Positions 24,001 to 36,400 of a DNA stretch of 64,000 nt are shown piece after piece (the stretch's first letter is position 1; every line of letters starts with the position of its first letter). The DNA comes from Oscheius onirici (Eukaryota; Nematoda; Chromadorea; Rhabditida; Rhabditidae): positions 5,208,001 to 5,272,000 of the forward strand of contig OW051473.1 in the NCBI GenBank assembly GCA_932521025.1, in the 5' to 3' direction. The translations under genes and the position numbers were made by a program. A model generated the notes under the pieces. It searched no databases and was not told the origin of the DNA. It saw nothing but the letters and a program-made list of their open reading frames with translations.

Positions 24001-27000
24001 GTTGCTGGTGACGCGATGTTATCTTCCGGTCGACACCTCTGCGGATAACATTAAGTGGAAGAGTCACTGACCGTAAGGCCTATCTGATTCTCATTCCACT
24101 TCTCATCTTGTCACTACTAATCCAAATAGAATTGTCTGTAATGACGATTCAACGAAGACACTGTGAGAGTGTGTTTGAGCTCTTGCGTGCCAAGTGGACG
24201 TGTATCGCTGTGTCCTTCACAAATAATCTGCGAGCCCCCTGCTGGAGACCTCGAACGGGTCGAACTTCGTTTTCCGCACAGTTCGCATTTTATGGGCCGT
24301 TTACGATTTCTGAAGTCTGCGCACTAGCACCAACATTAGATCGACAGAGTGTCCACGGATGCATTATTTTTCAATCCATGTTTTGCAAACGATAGATTCT
24401 GAAAAAAGCTAATGCAAACTCATTGATGTCTCGCGATTGGCCAGCCTGAACGTCTTGAAAAATGACCGCGTTACGAAGCTTACAACCATTGATAAATGGC
24501 AGATCCGGCTACTCCAGTGAACACTCTTAATCCTTTTCACCACCTCGCTTCCTTTTCCTGTTCCTTTTTATGTCGACTCCAGTAGAGTCACTCGGTTGCA
24601 TAATCGGATGCAGGAGATCACGCTAATCCCAATACTGTAGATAGTTAGAAGGGCGATTTTCAAATTTAACGAGCATTTATCACTGACGGGAATGTTTTTG
24701 TGACCGTTACTTATCAGTAGTCTGCTATTGATTCATTCATTTTGTACATCGTTTTAGACGGCCCATAGCCAATGATTAGTCAACGGTTGTCCGGCTCAAA
24801 ATACTGAGGGTCACTCAGTTTTGCGAGACATGTTCCGCCAGCGAACATCAGTCCCTCTTGTGTTGTCTGTCGTCCCATTTTGGCGCGTTTTTGTTATAAA
24901 TGTCACCAGTCCTCCCTGCACTCTTATACTATTCTTTTTGTTCTCCAATAGTTAGGTTCTGAACCGGACCGCCCGTTATATACTGTTTACGCACCTTCTT
25001 AGCAGCCATTCTGGCATCGAGACCTGATTAGAAGTTTCTCTCTTGCGCTTCCTATTTGACGCCTATCGCTTCCGGTCAACCAGCGAACAGTTTTCTCATT
25101 GAAATCTATTGTGATTGTGTGTAAATCCGCCAACGGCATTGATTACAGAAGCTCGAATATCTCGCTCCGCTGACCACTTGACCCCACTCTGGTCACACCT
25201 CAATACTGAGCCCTTCTATTGGTAAATTTGTTTTTCGGGGAAAACGAACAAAAACAAAAGATCGTTTTCTGGGGAGTGGCGAGGGAGGCAGCTTGTAAAA
25301 AGCGCTACAGGCGCCGTCTCACTGTTTCAGTGGGCAGCCATGTGGTCAGTCAGCAGCTGACGCGAACACTGTCAATTCGAATTTTGGCCGCCATCCAGCC
25401 CGACTTCACACACAACTATCAACGCCGCGTGTTCCTCCTCACACATTGATTATTGCATTACGCAATTGATCACATTTTCTTTTCTTTTAAACACTGGCCA
25501 TTCGGTGATGCAAAAGTATGTTCAACCAATCGATGCTTGTTTGTTTACCATGCTAGAATCGCATGTTGTTATTGAGTGAGAGTTTTCTTTTCAGAATTCT
25601 GTGGATGTTCAAAGAAAAACATTTGAATTTTCGCTAGATCTTTCTTACATGTTAATTCATATAGAAATCAGTGAGAGACACGTTAATCTAGACGTTTTGG
25701 CACCTTCAAAGTAAACCTCAAAGGATTCGATTATCGGATTAATCGAACTGACAGCCCAATGGCAGGGCTGATGCGACCGCGACCGAACAGTCCGTAGTTC
25801 CCTCCTTCCCGTTCTCTTTACTGCATTTTCTGCGTTCCTTTATCTTTGTATTTTTTTCCGAAACATTTGGCAAAAATTTTCAATGGACCCATTTGATATT
25901 TTTTCAATTTCACTTTCGCTCGGTATTTTACATGAAAACGTATTTCATATCATATAGCATCTGTTTTTCTCGTGATATCCAGTAGCATTCCCAATACGCT
26001 CAATTCACAGATTGCTGACCTCTGCCATTGTTCCCGCCGTTCAACAAATAGCGCAACTCGACGTGCGACCAGCCGCCCAAAACACCGCTAGTGCAATTTT
26101 TCACTTCTTTTGAACCCAAATATTTCAAAATTTGTTCCGACCTTGTTAGCCGTTTAATGGGAGCGATGTCACCTCATCGGGATGTTCACATCTGGCACTC
26201 TTTTGTCTCGAATCTGCCTCCACCTGTCCTCCACTCTGTTTTCGCTCACACTCAAAATTAGCATCTCCCGCTCATTTTGCTCTGTCGATACATCGGTGCC
26301 TTTCTCAGTTCGCTAATTCATCTCTTCCTGTCCATGTCGCGCGCTCGTTTTTTGAACGGGTTTCTCGTTCAAACGTTTCCCGGCCGGGCAGCTTTCCCTG
26401 CTTGAGAACGCCGTCTCTTATTCAACTCACTTTTTCATCTTTTCCTTGCATTCAATTCGCTGTTACACAATCGGAAGAACCTTCTGAGGACAGTTGGTAG
26501 CCAGTGCAAATAACTAGCCATCCATCACTTACTCTGACACGTTTTGGTCCTGGCTAAATGGGCGTTCTGACCAGAATGCTTTTGCCTTTTACTATGTTTT
26601 CTATTTTCCAACAGCTGTCTTTTATGAGCTGTAGCTCATTCGTAAAATGTGGTGGAAAATGTCCCCCTGTCTAAAATGTCGCTGCCGTTTTCCCTTTTTA
26701 GTTTTAAGAAATGTCATTCCCGCTTCTCTCTTAGTACTAATTTTTCCGAAAAACTTATTTTTATAGAAAACTGCTCATGCATTAGAGTCAAATGGAAGTG
26801 GTCTTCTTCAAACTACTTGCCTTGTTGTCCATGTTTATGTACTTTACCGATTGTGGCCTGTAATGTTTTCAAACATTTCATCCTTTCTCAAACCCCAAGT
26901 CTCGAGAGTGTACTGCCAATCTATTGAAATAGTGATTTCTTTCCTTGATTACTTGCCATTTACGCTGCCCGTTATGCGTTTTATTGCCCCGCTTTTCACC

Positions 27001-27424
27001 ACCTAATCAGCCACCGGCTGACTTCTTATCTGAAATTGCTAGAAGGGCAGCACTTTTCTATTCTCTGAAATTTTACCGATGTCTCAAAAATGTGTATAAT
27101 GTTTCGCGGTTTCCATCAATCAGCTCTGAGCTAATGGCTGCCAAGCCTTTTCACTGGTAAATAATTCTGCTTCGTGGCATCTGTCGTCAGTTCTTGTCCA
27201 AATCTTGATTGATCATCCTGGCTCTTTATTGCATTCCGCTACTCTAAATCTTTCCTTTCTTCTAGTTTTACCGTTGCGAGCAAAAAAAGTATTCAATTTT
27301 CAGTTGTCATCCTTCTGGGGATGAGCTCCGACTAACGTTCTTCGTCAGTATCCCTTCGTTGGATACTTTCATCAATTTACGTCAGTAACCTTCTGGTTAC
27401 GAAACTTCTCAAAACATCAAAACT
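24001..27424. other. non-coding upstream region of unc-83 (3.4 kb)
   Basis: No frame here carries a family motif or splice chain. The sequence is pyrimidine-rich on the plus strand in places (26160-26480). It likely contains the distal promoter and 5' UTR of unc-83. No repeats or RNA genes recognised. Confidence 0.4.
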
Positions 27425-30400
27425 ATGTCGGAGTTGGAGAACATGAACCGTCAACTGGAAAATGCGATCTCGGTAAGAATGACCTCAAGCTAGCCGGATA
27501 AGTTTTCAATCTTGGGCTGTTTGTATTGGCCACGCTTCATGATCCACGCGCACCGGGCATGATATCTCCAAGTTTATTTGCTCGAGCCTCTTTTTTTGAT
27601 GGCTGTCAAAATGCGTTTCACAGTCCTCGTCGAGGGAAACATTCCGGATCCGCTGCCAAACAATCTATAACAACGATCCCTCTCGGCGGGAAACATTTAC
27701 GATGTTTTGAAATAAATATTCGCGCGGGGTTCAGCTGATTGATAAGTTCTCACGGCCATCATCTTTTTGCAAAACGAACGCTGGGCTCGAAGCGTTCAAG
27801 GAATGATTAATGTGGCCACAACTGACTATCAGATTCAGTACTCCGCAGTTCTTATCTACTGAGGCCTTGAAACGTATCCTTGTCTTGGCTAATTGCTCCC
27901 CAGATTCCTCTTCCTAGCCATCATATCTTTCCCAACGTTATTTATACAGATGGTCCGGGAAAGAGGAAAATGACCCTTTGAAAAACTGGGTTGACTTTCG
28001 TTCAAAAAAGTCTCCAGAGGAGAATGAGCGCAATCTTTGCTTACTTTCATTCGGATATTTTTCAGTACGACAGCATAACCGAGATCGACCTGTTCCTCGA
28101 AAATTGCTCTTCTCTCTACAACCTCATCTTGGACGCCATCCACGATTTATCTTCAAAGGTAAGCCGCTAGCTTTACATCACAACAGAATGTTGCGTAGAG
28201 TGCTTGATCAGAGACGCTGGCTCATTTCCAACGGGTTTAGGGCTCTTATCCTGAAACATGGGTCTGATCTGCATTTCGGCTCCGTGTCCATGCGGTACAG
28301 CGGTTAGCCTCGTTTTGTAGAGAAGACTGTTGTGCCAGCCGGAAATGCGATATCCGTCGCCCGTGGCGGCATTGTCTCAGATCAGCGCAAATCCTCACCC
28401 AGGGTCACGCTCTCATGCTCACTTCAAGCTTTGCCCTGTCAACTCCGTCATTTGCTCCATCATACTTTCGGTGTGTTGTCCTTGGTAGTCATAAAGAATA
28501 TCTAACACACCCTGACTCGACTTACGTAATGGTCATTCGATCAATACGCAACAGGCTCAACTCTAAGGGGTCAGGTACTCTACTCCTAGTCCCACTGACC
28601 ATTAGCTGTCGCGTGTAACCGAAGAGCGTTCGTGAATATTAGAACGTTCCCACGGGTCGGAGCTGAATCAGAACACTAGTCAGGCATCCTCGTGCCTCGC
28701 GTGTATGGTACAGTATCCTCACTTTTTCGGACTTGTACAGATAGAGATCCTCCTCCATTTCCATATCAGAAACATGCAGTTCCTTCTTTGGCTAGACGGC
28801 GATTTTCTCGCGTTCGAATTCCCAGTTACGCTTCGCCGCCTTCTGTTGAACCGAACAAACAGTTGCGAGACATCTACTCCTTTACGATCTGTTCAACCTA
28901 CAGCATTTTCCAAATAAACCGATCAGCAACCTGCTCAGGTATCCCAGTCCTCTTCATAGTTGTTTCCGCTTCCTGAAACTTGGCTCTGCTGTTCGTATGT
29001 GGGGTTCCCGTCGAACTCCATCGTGAATTCATTACTCTTTTTTGGGCTATTCGTACTTTTCACGACATGTCCTCTCTCTATTTTTTCTGGCCCTTGAGAG
29101 TACCCAACTCCAATGACAAAGACTAAGATGCGAAACTCTCTACACTCCGAAGTCTAGCACACTCTCAAATGCGCATCTGTTGCTCAGCGTTTCACTACGG
29201 ATTTATGGCTTTTTGCAGTAACATACAGGCCTGACAGAAGAAGCCATTAATAAGCGAGCAGTGGATTAGCATAAACAATTGCCAGCAGATGCCTTCTAAC
29301 GAGATAACGCGCATCTTTATCGGCTCCCATTTCAACTTAATTTTTGCTATCAGTGCAAAAGCATTAGTTTATCAGTTTCAACCACAACTTCTGTACTTTA
29401 CGTTATTTCTGCCCTAATACTGACACTTTTTTGCGAGATCCTTTATGATTCATATGTTTTCTGTGTCAAAAAGTATGTTTGCAAACTATTACACCGCTAT
29501 TTAGATGCAAAAGGCTGGGTCCTTCCCTGACAAGGCGGTACGGCTGTTTTCGCACAGTTGCGCACTTTTTAAAGCGATTTCTTATAGCTCCGCGACCATC
29601 TGTGTACCTCTTTTGCACAGCTGCCGACCTGAATCGTCTCTTCTTACGCTATCTTGAGAGGTATAACCCAATCTGCGCTTTGCTTAGGTCTAATTAGTAG
29701 GTATCGATGTTTTGGCAATCAATTTTCTTTTCTGAAATAAGAAAACATGACAGAACAACCATCGTTTATCGCAAACGTTGTCTTTACCTTTTCTTACATT
29801 CAATTCTTGCCCAAACTGGTCCTTTCTTGAAATTGGAAAACTTTTGCACATTCCGGGGTCACTTGGCACTCCAATCCCGCAACCTCCCATTAAGACGAGC
29901 CATTCATCCTCATTTGTCAGCTCATTGTTCTTGAGTAATTGTGCGTGCTCCGAGTGATGAGCTCCTCGACACCTGCCTCAAACATTGGGATTCCACCCAA
30001 GCATTGTAGTTCAATTTTCATGGTTATGCCAATCTGTAATTTGAGATGCTCTTCTTAGAAGAGGGGCCTGTAAGTCTGATTAGCATAATAGGGCCGGGAT
30101 TGTTTGTGCTGTCTGCAGGATTAATTAAAGGACCGTCTCATTACGCTCGTATCTTGAGGAATAAGGACGCATCCGTAAGCCTCTAATTCCCATTCCACAT
30201 ATCGCAATTGCTCATAACGTGATCCTTTTGTCACTGAAATTTAATTGATTCCCGCCATCTTTGCAGACGCTGACATGCCAAAGACTTGAGGAGATGTCGG
30301 CGGCAGTCGCAGATGCTGGTCGTCGTCTCGTCATCGGCAATCCGGACGTTGACGGCGTCGTCGCTCTGCGTATCAACACCATCAGTTCCGCCTTGGAACA

Positions 30401-33400
30401 GCTCAGACTGAGAAAAGGACCAACTTCCGATTCCGAGTCATGCAGTAAGTTCTTACAAAGTATTTATCTTTAACCAATAATTTTAGGTTCTCGCTCACAA
30501 GGATCCTCGGAAATCCGAAGCTGGATTCATGCAGTGGAGAAGCGTCTGAAAGAACATGAACAAACTCTTCAGCAGAAGAAGAACTACCGTCCAGCTTTGA
30601 CCAAACTTTTGGCCGACCAACAGGTATCGTTAATTTGTCTTGAAGTATTTTTTACTTCCAAAAGCATCATACAAAAAATACAGGAATAAACTGGAAACGA
30701 GTGTTGTTTCAGACAATTTCACCTACTTAAATGCTAAATGTTGCATTTCGAAAATGTTGATATGCGTTTAAAAGATCGCAGTTTTATAGACTGAAAAAAT
30801 TTGTTTGAACCATATTTGAGTAAACCTGATTAAAGACAAAAAAAACTACTTTTATCCGCTCATTAGTTTAAGTTTCAAAATGTTGTTAACATTTTCCAAA
30901 AAAGCTCCATGTATTATATTGATGTCTCTCCTCGAAAAGTGTAAAGCATCATCATGTAAAAAGTAGCGATCCGTCAAACTCTTTGTCAAACATCAAAAAC
31001 TCTACCCTCGTGGGAGAATGTTTCTGCATATAAGTATAGTTTGAGCAATGTTCCATTCGACAAATTTGCTTCCTTTGGATTTCATCGAATACAACATCAT
31101 AGAACATGCACATATTTTAATACTTTCTTTGGTATTTTTGTCAGTTTTATAAGCATATAAGTAAAGTAAAAGTAAAGTTTCTTCCCGACTCAAGCCTGAA
31201 TTCCGAAGAGACTCATGGGCTGCGGGTGCTTCCTGAGTGGCCACAAGCATATATGTAGGTAAAATTAGCTGGGTCACAGACGCCAAAAGAACTGAATTAG
31301 CCGGTCCCTTCCGGTTGCAACCACCCTGTTGACCCGGTAATGGACGACAGGTGGTTATGTGCAGCCGGGTTGCGTGTGAGGTCAACACTAATTGACACCT
31401 TATGAATAACGCACCTTACGCTGCACAGTCGAGTCCGATCGTGTTACTCAGTCGTTTTCATTATTTTTCAGCTCCATGCTGCGAATTTCTGTCCCGATCA
31501 AAAATCTTTTAAACAGCAATTTCCCTCGTTGATTTTACGACATCCACGGTAGAAGATAGGTAAAGCTACTAGTCAACGGCACCTGCCAAGCCGCATCTGT
31601 CCAGCCATTAATCCCTTCTAATGGTCCAGTCAACTATCCGATCCTAAACGTTTTTTCTTTGAAGGCAAACCGGCTGCTCACAGTGTCTGCTTCTCTTTAC
31701 CGCCATACGTGGTACTCTTTTGGCCCTCTCTGTTTCTTTACCTTTTCTTCTGCGAAGATAGCACTAGATCTGAAGAGGTCGAGAGGGATGTACTACGCCT
31801 AATCCGACGGCGACCGCAGCGCACAGTGTTTATATACGTATATCAATCAAACAGGCGTTATCTGAGCGCATCTGCCGCACACAGTTATCGTAATACTCAG
31901 GTTCACTTTTGCATTCTCTTTGTGTGTTGATAATCCTCTTCACCTGAAGTGGGGACAGCCGGTGTCGTATTGCCATCCCTATTGAAGTCGGGGCTTTGTA
32001 ACCGGCGCCAGTTATTATTTCATGCCCGGATTGCTTCCCGCCTAGCGGTCGCCGGTAGTCGACAACCGGAAAAACGCAAAGACTGCGGATTACACGGGGT
32101 CCTTGTCGACATTGAAACTTTGCCCCAAGCTCTAGTACCCACGGGGAAAACTTCAACTCCCCATATTAATCCTCTAGAAGAGGCTTATTTTGCCAATTTT
32201 GGGATCACTAGTTCATTCGACCAGTTTTAAGCGAAGAGATGCCCAATTTTATGCTACTCGCATCATTTTGGCTTACAACACGTCAAAGTAGTATAACTCA
32301 AAGCTTCTTGACCTGGCGTTACGAAATCTCATTAGTACAACATTCTTTCAAAACATGCTCCTATTTTTATACATTTTTCTGAACATAATTTTGATACTCG
32401 GTTATGTCAAAATTTGTGGATATTGCCAGTCATAATCAGCGGCCACTCAGCCATCCATCTTTACGAGCGTCCCCGAGGCCGTCGCAGCCGGAGAATCCGC
32501 CGGAATCCCGGCTTTATGCTATCACCAATTGTTTTTTCCTTGCTTTTGTATCTTATGCACTCAAAGCCTCTAGTTTCGTCGAAAATGCCTTGAAAATACT
32601 GTTAGTTTTTGACCGTTCATCAATATTGAACTACCCAAACGCGTTCGTTTATGCAATAGTCTTATCAAAACAAAGAGATTTGCTACTGTTTTGATAATAA
32701 ACTTCAATCGATCTAACAACTCTGGCTGCACAAGTTCCGATAGCAAAATTGGTGTCGACCTCTCTTGTTAAGATTCCACAGGAATGACCCTGAAATGGCC
32801 TCACATGCCATTCAATCTATTTTCTCGACTAAACTTCAGTTTTTTTAGGTCCTCCAATTGGAGATTCAAACGGAGGGGCAGAGCCACATCAGCCGGCTCT
32901 ATCATTTCCTCAAGTAGGTTACCAAACAATGGGAAGAGACAATAAACTTTGCAGATCCGAAAGTGATCCCTCCGCGGATCAGTACAGTAGGAAGAAATCC
33001 AACACTGACGCCATCAGGAAGAAGTGGCACACCGTCTATCTGAACAGTCTATCACTGCAGTTTCGCATTGAGGATCTCCTCAACAAGACTCAGGTTTGTG
33101 ACGAGACTGTTATACAATCCATTTCGCGCCGCATCTGCCTCCCATGTTAGTCTGTGCCTTTGTTGGACAACGGCCTCCAAAGGAAATGTCATCGTGGGTA
33201 GTCATAGAACATTGTTAGTGCCACCACACCTGCCTCACAAAAATTGCTCATGTTTTGTCGCTCTCGCCACAGCTGAATGTCAGTCAACGTTTGGGTTGTA
33301 AAGGCAGCTGGACGAAAGAAGGAGCGCGGATTATACAACGACGCCGAGGCGGACATCCATTGTCTCTCTATAACGGCAAAATTCAAGCAGTTTAATCCTG

Positions 33401-36400
33401 AGCTTTCCGTTTCAACTTCTTCTAAAAAGCGAAACATCCGTCCTGTCGTGTTTCGAGCGGCCGATAATTATAGAGACGAATACGAATTTGATCCTCACAA
33501 ATCATTCCGGGCCATGGCCCTCAGTTCGCACTGAAAGCTCTCGACAGGTCCAATTTAGACCCATATCGTAGGGAAACCGCATTGACCCTCTTTTGAGCTG
33601 ACAGCCGGCCAGACCATTTCAAAACGGATACCGCCTAACCTATCCGTAACCTTGAAAGAACCTTCTCGTTATCCCTTCTTGTATAGAAGACACTCGCGCA
33701 ACAAGGTCTTGTCGCCCTTCCGTCTCTTGCCGTCCATTGTGCCTAGTTCTTTTTGCGGCCACAGCTCCATTATGTCTAGCTGGCCAACCACAGGTATAAT
33801 TTCTTCTCCTCCATATGTTTTGCAACTGACATGAGGCAAAAAGCGCGCTGTGATTGTAAATCGTCGTTGACCCGGGGGCCTATCACATTACAAGGCGCTC
33901 GGAAGTCTGTCAACTTCTGCCATAATCGCCAGAATTTATGCGTCCACAAGCTGTCTGTAGGGCGGACCATAACTACACAACAGTGCTCTTATCACGATTA
34001 ATAGGCTGACAGCTCCGTTAAGATTGCCCTTTGCCCGACTTGCCGCATACAACTTTTTTGTCAGAAGCATATCTTGCAAATATTTACCTGTCACTAGTTT
34101 GCAGTTTCCCAAGCAGACCACCGGTTGACACATAAACCGCAAAGAGCAGTCAAAGTAGGCCAAGCCGGTTCCTTTCCCAGCCATCTTTTAATTAGTTTTG
34201 TGGCTTTCCTCTCCAAAACTTTCGCTACAGTTATGGAACGCTGTTCGCTTTTACGGCTGTTCGAAACAGAGTTTATTGTCTCTCGCAGTGGACACACGAT
34301 ACCACGCACGATCGTCACATTCCCGCCTTAATTTTGTACGCGTGTTCGCAAGACCATAGCATCTTTCTTCACTTTTTTGCATTTGACATTATTCTGCTGT
34401 CCGTCCCTTGCGTCATATTCGCATCAAATTGTTACAACCGTGAGTGACGGGTGTTACATTTCGCTGAGGTCGGTCCTCAAACTCTCGACTTATGAATAGC
34501 CTTACCTTCTTGGGTCTCTATTTTTATACGGGTGGTCATTCCTAATCTGTGTACCGACTGTCCATTGCCGGCCATTGCTGGATGCGCAGCCAAGCATTGT
34601 GTATTTGCGCAGCTATCCAATCGAAATTCGGCTCTCTTTGACCAGGTAATTACAGGTTGATTACCGCACACCAGTCTACATAATTATTGTTGTCCAGTCT
34701 TCGTTCAGCCGACTGGTAGATACCTGTTTCAATTGGCTGTCATTCAGTCATTCTATCCGCAAAAACTTCGCGCATATGCAAATTCACGCATTTCAATTAG
34801 CAGACCAGTCATGAAACGCATAATGTTGTATTTACTCAGGTAGCCCATAGGTTCGCATTTCACGCACTCCATCACAGTCTGCATCCGACAGCGCGCATCT
34901 GCCTTATTATTTCGTTTTTCAATAAGCATTTGTGACAATCCAAAAGAGGCTTGAAATGGTTGACCTTGAGGTCAAAAGAAAGCTAGCTGTGTACTTTTGG
35001 GATTTTCGCGCGTCTTTGTCGTCGAGCGTTGCTGGATTACTCATGTTTTCTATCTATCTTCTCTTGCAAGCTCTCAACTCCTTTTAGTGCTAAAAGTCAT
35101 GCACCATGTTCATGTTTCCATGTTTGTCCGCGTCCCATTTATTATGTTGGGAGAAGGCGGCGCATTTGGTTTGTGCACACTTCGTGACTTTGAGCTACCG
35201 CAACTTCACACATTTGGCTAAAATCCGTTTTGCAGGAGGACTCGGATTCAGAAAGTGACGAGGAGCTACAGGCGCCGCCAACCAAAAGAGCGCGTCGCGA
35301 CTCTTTAGCTCGATCAGAAGAAGGCGACGACGAAGACGACACTCTGCCCTTTGCCGAAAGTGAATACGAATCCATCATGGATGGAAGGTGAGTTTTTGTC
35401 TAGAACCAATTAGTAGTTGGGACGGGAGTACGAGCTCAGCGAGGACAGATCACAGAGCGTTTTGACCCATAAATCGGCGCCAACGCCGGTTCGGATCGCC
35501 TAAAACATAGATTTTGTAAGTGACAATGTGATTGCTGCTGTGCGAAAAGGGCCTCTTTATTACTATTGTCACCAGGATCATCATGAATTCTAGAGCTACT
35601 GTGACATCTATCTCTTCCGATGAATCGCCAGCTCGAGTTCGAAAGTGGGAATCAGTTCAACAGGATATTGGCTACTCCAGCGGCGAAAACTCTGTTCACG
35701 AGGCTCTCAACTCTCTCGTCGATAATCAGACGTGAGTTTCCATTTCACTAGAGTACAGGTGCTCTGCAGATGGGATTCTTTGACCACAAAAACTATGGGC
35801 CCGATTAGGTCCTCCTTCCTCGAAGAACTCATTCGACGCTTTCACTATCAGTACTAGTCGTTTCGTCTCCCAAAAGCCATTTCTCAAAGTTGCTCCCTAT
35901 TAGACAGAACATATTTCTTTTGTTCCATAGGGCCTTTAACCGCAGTGCGTGTCCTTCCTCTGACAAATTGCTTCCATAGTAGGGTGTGAATTGAAGATAA
36001 ATATGAGAATGCGCGTTTCCACGCGGAAAAATAGGAAACCTGACCGTTTCAGACCCATTCGCAACTATCTTAACTCGTCTAAAATGTACTACCATATGGC
36101 CATGGATGATGTTTCCGATGCAGACGTTCGAAAGGCAATGGAACTGAAGCTCAGTGAGGAACAAGCCCATAATCAGCTGTCTGAGTCTATGCATGTCAAC
36201 TACGACCACAATGCAACAGCTCTAACTCTTCCGGAATACGGTAAGACATTTCATGAGACTTTTGTTATGCTATCAATATGACGAGCAGACAGTTGCCATG
36301 AAATTGATAGGAATCGTGCAACTGTTTATTTCACGCCGCGACTCGCATTGTCTAGCATTTCACTGCCGTTTTATTAGTTTCGCAGAATCATTTTTGTTTC

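Noticed and set aside
30878..30896. 8-bp inverted repeat with 3-bp loop (AAAATGTT/AACATTTT) as a hairpin or mobile-element end
   Set aside because: AT-rich and short; no target duplication or partner terminal repeat.
31002..31388. 128-codon minus-strand frame inside unc-83 intron 4, candidate nested gene
   Set aside because: No motif, signal peptide, splice chain or family resemblance; it is the longest of many random frames in a 2.2 kb intron.
31830..32156. 108-codon minus-strand frame and overlapping plus-strand frame in the same intron
   Set aside because: Both are equally open and without features, as expected by chance in moderately GC-rich sequence.
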